A stretch of DNA of 64,000 nucleotides. Origin: Bradyrhizobium sp. CB1717. GTDB taxonomy: Bacteria; Pseudomonadota; Alphaproteobacteria; Rhizobiales; Xanthobacteraceae. The notes below the pieces were generated by a model. The model did no database searches. It was not told the DNA's origin and worked only from the letters and a program-made list of their open reading frames with translations. The DNA lies in assembly GCF_029714325.1 (NCBI RefSeq), contig NZ_CP121666.1:8277001-8341000 (forward strand), in the 5' to 3' direction. The translations under genes were made by a program, and so were the position numbers. Positions 60,851-64,000 of this stretch are shown here, piece after piece; the stretch's first letter is position 1, and every line of letters begins with the position of its first letter.

Positions 60851-62818
60851 ATGCGGGCGAGCCTCGGCCTCAGGATGCGGATCACGGTTGCGCTGGCGGT
60901 GACGGCGGCGGCGACGGCGCTGATCGCGGTGCTCGGCGCGATGTGGATCATCGCGGGGATCATCGACCGCGCCGACCAGCGCGAGCTGCGCAGCCATTAC
61001 GACGCCCTGCAATCGCGCATCGCCGAGGAATCGCAACGCGCCGCCGCGATGAGCGCCGTGGTGGCGGCAATGCCGGCGACGCAGGAGGCGATGGCGAAGC
61101 AGGACCGCGAGGCGCTGGTGCGCCTGTTCGGGCCGGTATTTGCCGCCATCAAGTCCGACTACGGCGTCGATCAGTTCCAGTTCCACGTACCGCCGGCGAC
61201 CTCATTCCTGCGTGTGCACCAGCCCGCGAAATTCGGCGACGACCTCTCCGGCTTCCGCAAGACCGTCGTCGTCGCCAACCAGGACCGCAAGGTCGTGGTC
61301 GGCCTCGAGGGCGGCGTCGCCGGTCTCGGCATCCGCGGCGTGGTGCCGATCGCGCAAGGGGCCAAGCATCTCGGCACCGTCGAATTCGGCCTGACCTTCG
61401 GCCAGCCCTTCTTCGACGACTTCAAGACCAACCGCCGTGTCGACGTCGCCTTCCATCTCGCCGACGGCTCGGGCTTCAAGCTGTTCGGCGGAACGCTGAA
61501 GGGCAAGAGCTTCTTCGACGCGGCCGATTACGGCCGCGCCACCGGCGGCGAGTTCACGGTGCGGCAGGCCAAGCTCGACAACGTGCCGGTCGCCGCGCTG
61601 GTCGGACCGATCAAGGATTTTTCCGGCAAGCCGCTCGGCGCCGTCGAGCTCGTCATGGACAATGCCGATTACGAGGCGTCGGCCGACCGCGCCTGGATGC
61701 TTGCGATCGGCATCGCCGCGCTGGGGCTCGTGCTTGCCGCAATCGTCGGCTATCTCATCGCCCGCAGCATCTCGCGGCCGATCCTGTCGATCACATCAGT
61801 GATGCGCGAGCTCGCGGACGGGCGTCTCGACGTCGCCGTCCCGGTCAGCAAGGCGAACGACGAGGTCGGCGCCATGGTCAAGGCGGTCGCGGTGTTCCGC
61901 GACAATGCGGTGAATTTTGCGAAGCTCCAGGCCGAGCAGCTCGAAGCCAAGGCGCAGTCGGAGGCGGAGAAACGCCGCGCTTTCGCCTCGCTCGCCGACA
62001 ATTTCGAGGCCAGCATCCGCGACGTCGTCACCACGGTGTCCGCGGCGGCGGTCGAGATGGAGCACACCGCGCGCTCGATGTCGGCCATCGTCGCGCAGTC
62101 GCGCGAGCAGACCCGCACGGTGTCGTCGGCCTCGGCCCTCGCCTCGGAGAACGTCCAGACGGTGGCGGCGGCCGCGGAAGAACTGTCCTCGTCAATGACC
62201 GAGATCAGCCGGCGGCTGGCGCATGCGACCGAGGTGGTCGGCAAGGCCGCCAGCGACGGTCGGCAGTCGAATGCGCGCGTGCAGAGCCTCGCGGACGCCG
62301 CGCAGAAGATCGGCGACGTCGTCTCCTTCATCAACGGCATTGCGGGACAGACCAATCTTCTGGCGCTCAATGCGACGATCGAGGCGGCGCGGGCGGGCGA
62401 AGCCGGCCGCGGCTTTGCCGTGGTCGCTTCGGAAGTGAAGGCGCTGGCGACGCAGACCGCGAAGGCGACGGAAGAGATCGGCGCACAGGTGACGGCCGTT
62501 CAGGGCGAAACCAGTGGCGCGGTGGATGGCATCCAGTCGATCTGCACGACGATCCAGCAGGTTGATGAGATCTCCGCGGCGATTGCCGCCGCCGTCGGCC
62601 AGCAGGGCACGGCGACGCAGGAGATCGCGCAGAACGTCCAGCAGGCCGCGGCCCGCACCGGCGAGGTCTCCCAGAACATCGCGGGCGTCACCGACGGCAT
62701 CGCAGCCACGGGCACGGCCGCCGAGGAAGTGCTGGGCTCGGCGGTCGAGCTGGCGAAGCAGTCGCAGCGGCTGCGGGATGAGGTGGATCGGTTCCTGGCG
62801 CAGATCCGCGCGGCGTAA
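60851..62818 (+). CDS. Methyl-accepting chemotaxis protein, membrane type
   Basis: A 655-residue transducer: membrane helix 1 (about 10-32), periplasmic sensor domain to about 280 (with [20 protein letters not shown] and [20 protein letters not shown], Cache-like), membrane helix 2 (283-305), HAMP domain to about 358 ([20 protein letters not shown]), then a signalling domain to the end with [20 protein letters not shown] and [16 protein letters not shown]. Start ATG 60851 ([12 protein letters not shown]), the frame before it has no ribosome-binding site. Ligand unknown; no che genes here. Confidence 0.95.
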   Translation: MRASLGLRMRITVALAVTAAATALIAVLGAMWIIAGIIDRADQRELRSHYDALQSRIAEESQRAAAMSAVVAAMPATQEAMAKQDREALVRLFGPVFAAIKSDYGVDQFQFHVPPATSFLRVHQPAKFGDDLSGFRKTVVVANQDRKVVVGLEGGVAGLGIRGVVPIAQGAKHLGTVEFGLTFGQPFFDDFKTNRRVDVAFHLADGSGFKLFGGTLKGKSFFDAADYGRATGGEFTVRQAKLDNVPVAALVGPIKDFSGKPLGAVELVMDNADYEASADRAWMLAIGIAALGLVLAAIVGYLIARSISRPILSITSVMRELADGRLDVAVPVSKANDEVGAMVKAVAVFRDNAVNFAKLQAEQLEAKAQSEAEKRRAFASLADNFEASIRDVVTTVSAAAVEMEHTARSMSAIVAQSREQTRTVSSASALASENVQTVAAAAEELSSSMTEISRRLAHATEVVGKAASDGRQSNARVQSLADAAQKIGDVVSFINGIAGQTNLLALNATIEAARAGEAGRGFAVVASEVKALATQTAKATEEIGAQVTAVQGETSGAVDGIQSICTTIQQVDEISAAIAAAVGQQGTATQEIAQNVQQAAARTGEVSQNIAGVTDGIAATGTAAEEVLGSAVELAKQSQRLRDEVDRFLAQIRAA

Positions 62819-62837
62819 GCGGGGCTGCAAACTGGAT

Positions 62838-62959
62838 GTCGTCCTGGCGAAAGCCAGGACCCATTACCCCAGGGCGCAGTTGCGGCGCGAGGCCGGCAAC
62901 TCCGACTTATCGCCAAACCGCATTCGGTGGTTATGGGTCCTGGCCTTCGCCAGGACGAC
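62838..62959. repeat. Palindromic repeat of the GTCGTCCTGGCGAAAGCCAG type
   Basis: Outer arms GTCGTCCTGGCGAAAGCCAG and CTGGCCTTCGCCAGGACGAC pair imperfectly, each with an own inner hairpin; a central portion includes GCATTCGGTGGTTATGGG. I recall closely similar sequence in many Bradyrhizobium and relatives' genomes. Confidence 0.8.
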
Positions 62960-63008
62960 GATGGGGAGATAGGTCGCGCCACACGCTCACTGGTGTCGCG
63001 ACGACAAC

Positions 63009-63707
63009 TTACCCCTTGACCCCCACCATCACATCAATCGCGCCCTTCACGATCGCTTCGAGCTCCTTGCGCGGGACGCGCGCGCGCGAGCGGATGGCGA
63101 TGGTGTGGACGGTGGCGGAGGCGATCTGCGCCAGGGCGAACGGATCGGCGCTCTCCGGCAGCTCGCCCTTCTCCCTGGCGCGGCGGAAGCAGCTTGCAAA
63201 CGCCTTGTCGAGGCCGGTGAGGCCGTCGAGCACCATGGCGCGGATATCGGGATCGGCGACGGCCTCGGACGCCGCGGTCACGACCGTGAAGCAGCCGCGC
63301 GGACCGGTGTCCCCGGACAGATAGATGTCCAGCGCTGCAGCGTAGATGCGCTCCAGCCGCTGGCGCAGCGGCATCTCCTGACGAAATATCTCGACCATGG
63401 AAGCGGCAGCCTCCTCGCGATAGCGCTGATAGCTCTTGATGTAGAGCTCGCGCTTGTCGCCGAAGGCGCCGTAGAGGCTCGGCCGGTTCATGCCGGTTGC
63501 TTCGCTGAGATCGTCGAGCGAGGTGGCCGCAAAGCCTTGCTTGCGGAACAGGTCGAGCGCCTTGCCGAGCGCGATGTCGGGCTCGTAGGCGCGGGGACGG
63601 CCGCGGCGCTTGGGTTCGCCGCGGCGCTCGGGTTCGCCGCGGCGCTCGGGTTCGCCGCGGCGCTCGGACTGATTGGCAGCAGATGGCGGTTTCGATTTTT
63701 GTACCAT
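63009..63707 (-). CDS. TetR family regulator with repeated Arg/Glu/Pro N-terminus
   Basis: A 232-residue regulator. The helix-turn-helix is DIALGKALDLFRKQGFAATS, with LSEATGMNRPSLYGAFGDKRE following; the C-terminal domain is TetR_C_6-like (YLSGDTGPRGCFTVVTAASE). Before it lies an N-terminal extension with three ERRGEP-type repeats and a KRRGRP variant (residues 15-39), encoded by an 18-base tandem repeat (63597-63666). Divergent from the GST gene; perfect inverted repeats flank the start. Confidence 0.9.
   Translation of the reverse strand: MVQKSKPPSAANQSERRGEPERRGEPERRGEPKRRGRPRAYEPDIALGKALDLFRKQGFAATSLDDLSEATGMNRPSLYGAFGDKRELYIKSYQRYREEAAASMVEIFRQEMPLRQRLERIYAAALDIYLSGDTGPRGCFTVVTAASEAVADPDIRAMVLDGLTGLDKAFASCFRRAREKGELPESADPFALAQIASATVHTIAIRSRARVPRKELEAIVKGAIDVMVGVKG
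63597..63666. repeat. 18-base tandem repeat in the TetR gene
   Basis: Four copies of a unit like CGGCGCTCGGGTTCGCCG, one variant; in protein ERRGEP. Copy number likely varies between strains. Confidence 0.85.
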
Positions 63708-63760
63708 TTCGCAAAATAATCCTTGACCATGGATATATTATGCAAGATGGTACAAAAATC
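63694..63760. promoter_or_regulatory. Divergent operator: perfect 14-bp inverted repeat
   Basis: GATTTTTGTACCAT (63694-63707) and ATGGTACAAAAATC (63747-63760) are exact inverse complements 39 bases apart. The left arm covers the TetR start codon, the right lies 54 bases upstream of the GST ATG. The region between is AT-rich with TTGACC (63724-63729). Fits a TetR operator pair for both genes. Confidence 0.7.
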
Positions 63761-63813
63761 AATCTGGCCAGGTTGAGCGACACCCAAAGAGGAATTGCCC
63801 AAGGAGGCTACAG

Positions 63814-64000
63814 ATGGATCTCTATTTCTCGCCGCTCGCCTGTTCGATGGCGACGCGCGTCGCATTGTATGAAGCCGGCGCCGAGGCGAACTATCTCGAA
63901 GTCGATCCGCCGACCAAGACCGTGCTGAACGACGGCTCCGACTTCCGCACCGTCAACCCGATCGGGCTCGTGCCGACGCTGCGTACCGACGAGGGCGTGG
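63814..64000 (+). CDS. Glutathione S-transferase, N-terminal part (cut by window edge)
   Basis: The first 62 residues of a GST: MDLYFSPLACSMATRVALYE, then EAGAEANYLEVD and NPIGLVPTLRTDEG. This is the thioredoxin-like domain; the Cys/Ser in LACSM is where bacterial beta-class GSTs bind glutathione, and VPTL has the cis-Pro. AAGGAGG before the ATG at 63814. It is divergent from the TetR gene, so is probably the repressor's target. The C-terminal helical domain lies beyond the edge. Confidence 0.9.
   Translation, partial: MDLYFSPLACSMATRVALYEAGAEANYLEVDPPTKTVLNDGSDFRTVNPIGLVPTLRTDEGV

Overview
The window is GC-rich chromosomal DNA from an alphaproteobacterium. Gene content and repeats point to Bradyrhizobium or a close relative: split pntAA/pntAB/pntB, GapR, a 50-residue aa3-oxidase subunit IV, an Flp pilin, a BA14K protein, several DUF families common in Rhizobiales, and palindromic intergenic repeats that I recall (not searched) as typical of Bradyrhizobium genomes. 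Nearly all of it is core-type chromosome. I see no rRNA, tRNA, CRISPR array, transposase or phage block.

Layout. 1-6.6 kb: ion transport and energy (ChaA-type Ca2+/H+ antiporter cut by the left edge, NhaD, an anchored hydrolase, pntAA-pntAB-pntB, cytochrome oxidase subunit IV). 6.8-20.2 kb: oligoendopeptidase F, an orphan sigma-54 response regulator, two cell-wall enzymes (L,D-transpeptidase, MepK-like DUF882 protein), a class III cyclase/TPR protein with a DUF1801 partner, GapR, DUF1244, and DUF1036 overlapping pyruvate kinase. 20.3-29.6 kb: a TetR regulator, PAP2 phosphatase, Flp pilin, two convergent large membrane proteins, BA14K, a secreted hydrolase, a SnoaL-like protein and a repeat-rich gap. 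29.6-42.0 kb: ftsH, tilS, cpoB, pal, then an N-acyl amino acid synthase (FeeM-type) and a GGDEF-EAL protein lying between pal and tolB-tolA-tolR-tolQ. 42.7-48.9 kb: a gamma-glutamyltransferase interrupted by one in-frame stop codon, DUF2231, cysE, a fatty acid desaturase, three very small proteins, DUF2852. 49-51 kb: a TetR regulator with two matching palindromes, two YCII/DGPF proteins and an NTF2-like protein. 51.5-56.6 kb: a soluble three-PAS chemoreceptor, a DUF2846 lipoprotein, an SDR and small exported or membrane proteins. 56.7-59.6 kb: a four-gene unit of DGPF protein, ECF sigma factor with C-terminal extension, SRPBCC and PhnB-like proteins. 59.7-64 kb: 2-hydroxyacid dehydrogenase, a membrane chemoreceptor, and a TetR/GST divergent pair with a perfect 14-bp inverted repeat; the GST is cut by the right edge.

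Themes. The Tol-Pal/CpoB set, the L,D-transpeptidase and the MepK-like protein together cover envelope division and peptidoglycan remodelling. Signalling is dense (sigma-54 regulator, cyclase, c-di-GMP protein, two chemoreceptors, three TetR regulators, one ECF sigma factor). I did not find a clearly novel multi-gene system. The strongest leads are the interrupted ggt, a perfect 22-bp palindrome upstream of pal, the two TetR operator candidates, the ECF/DGPF unit with its candidate promoter, and the lipid-synthase and c-di-GMP genes inside the tol-pal cluster.
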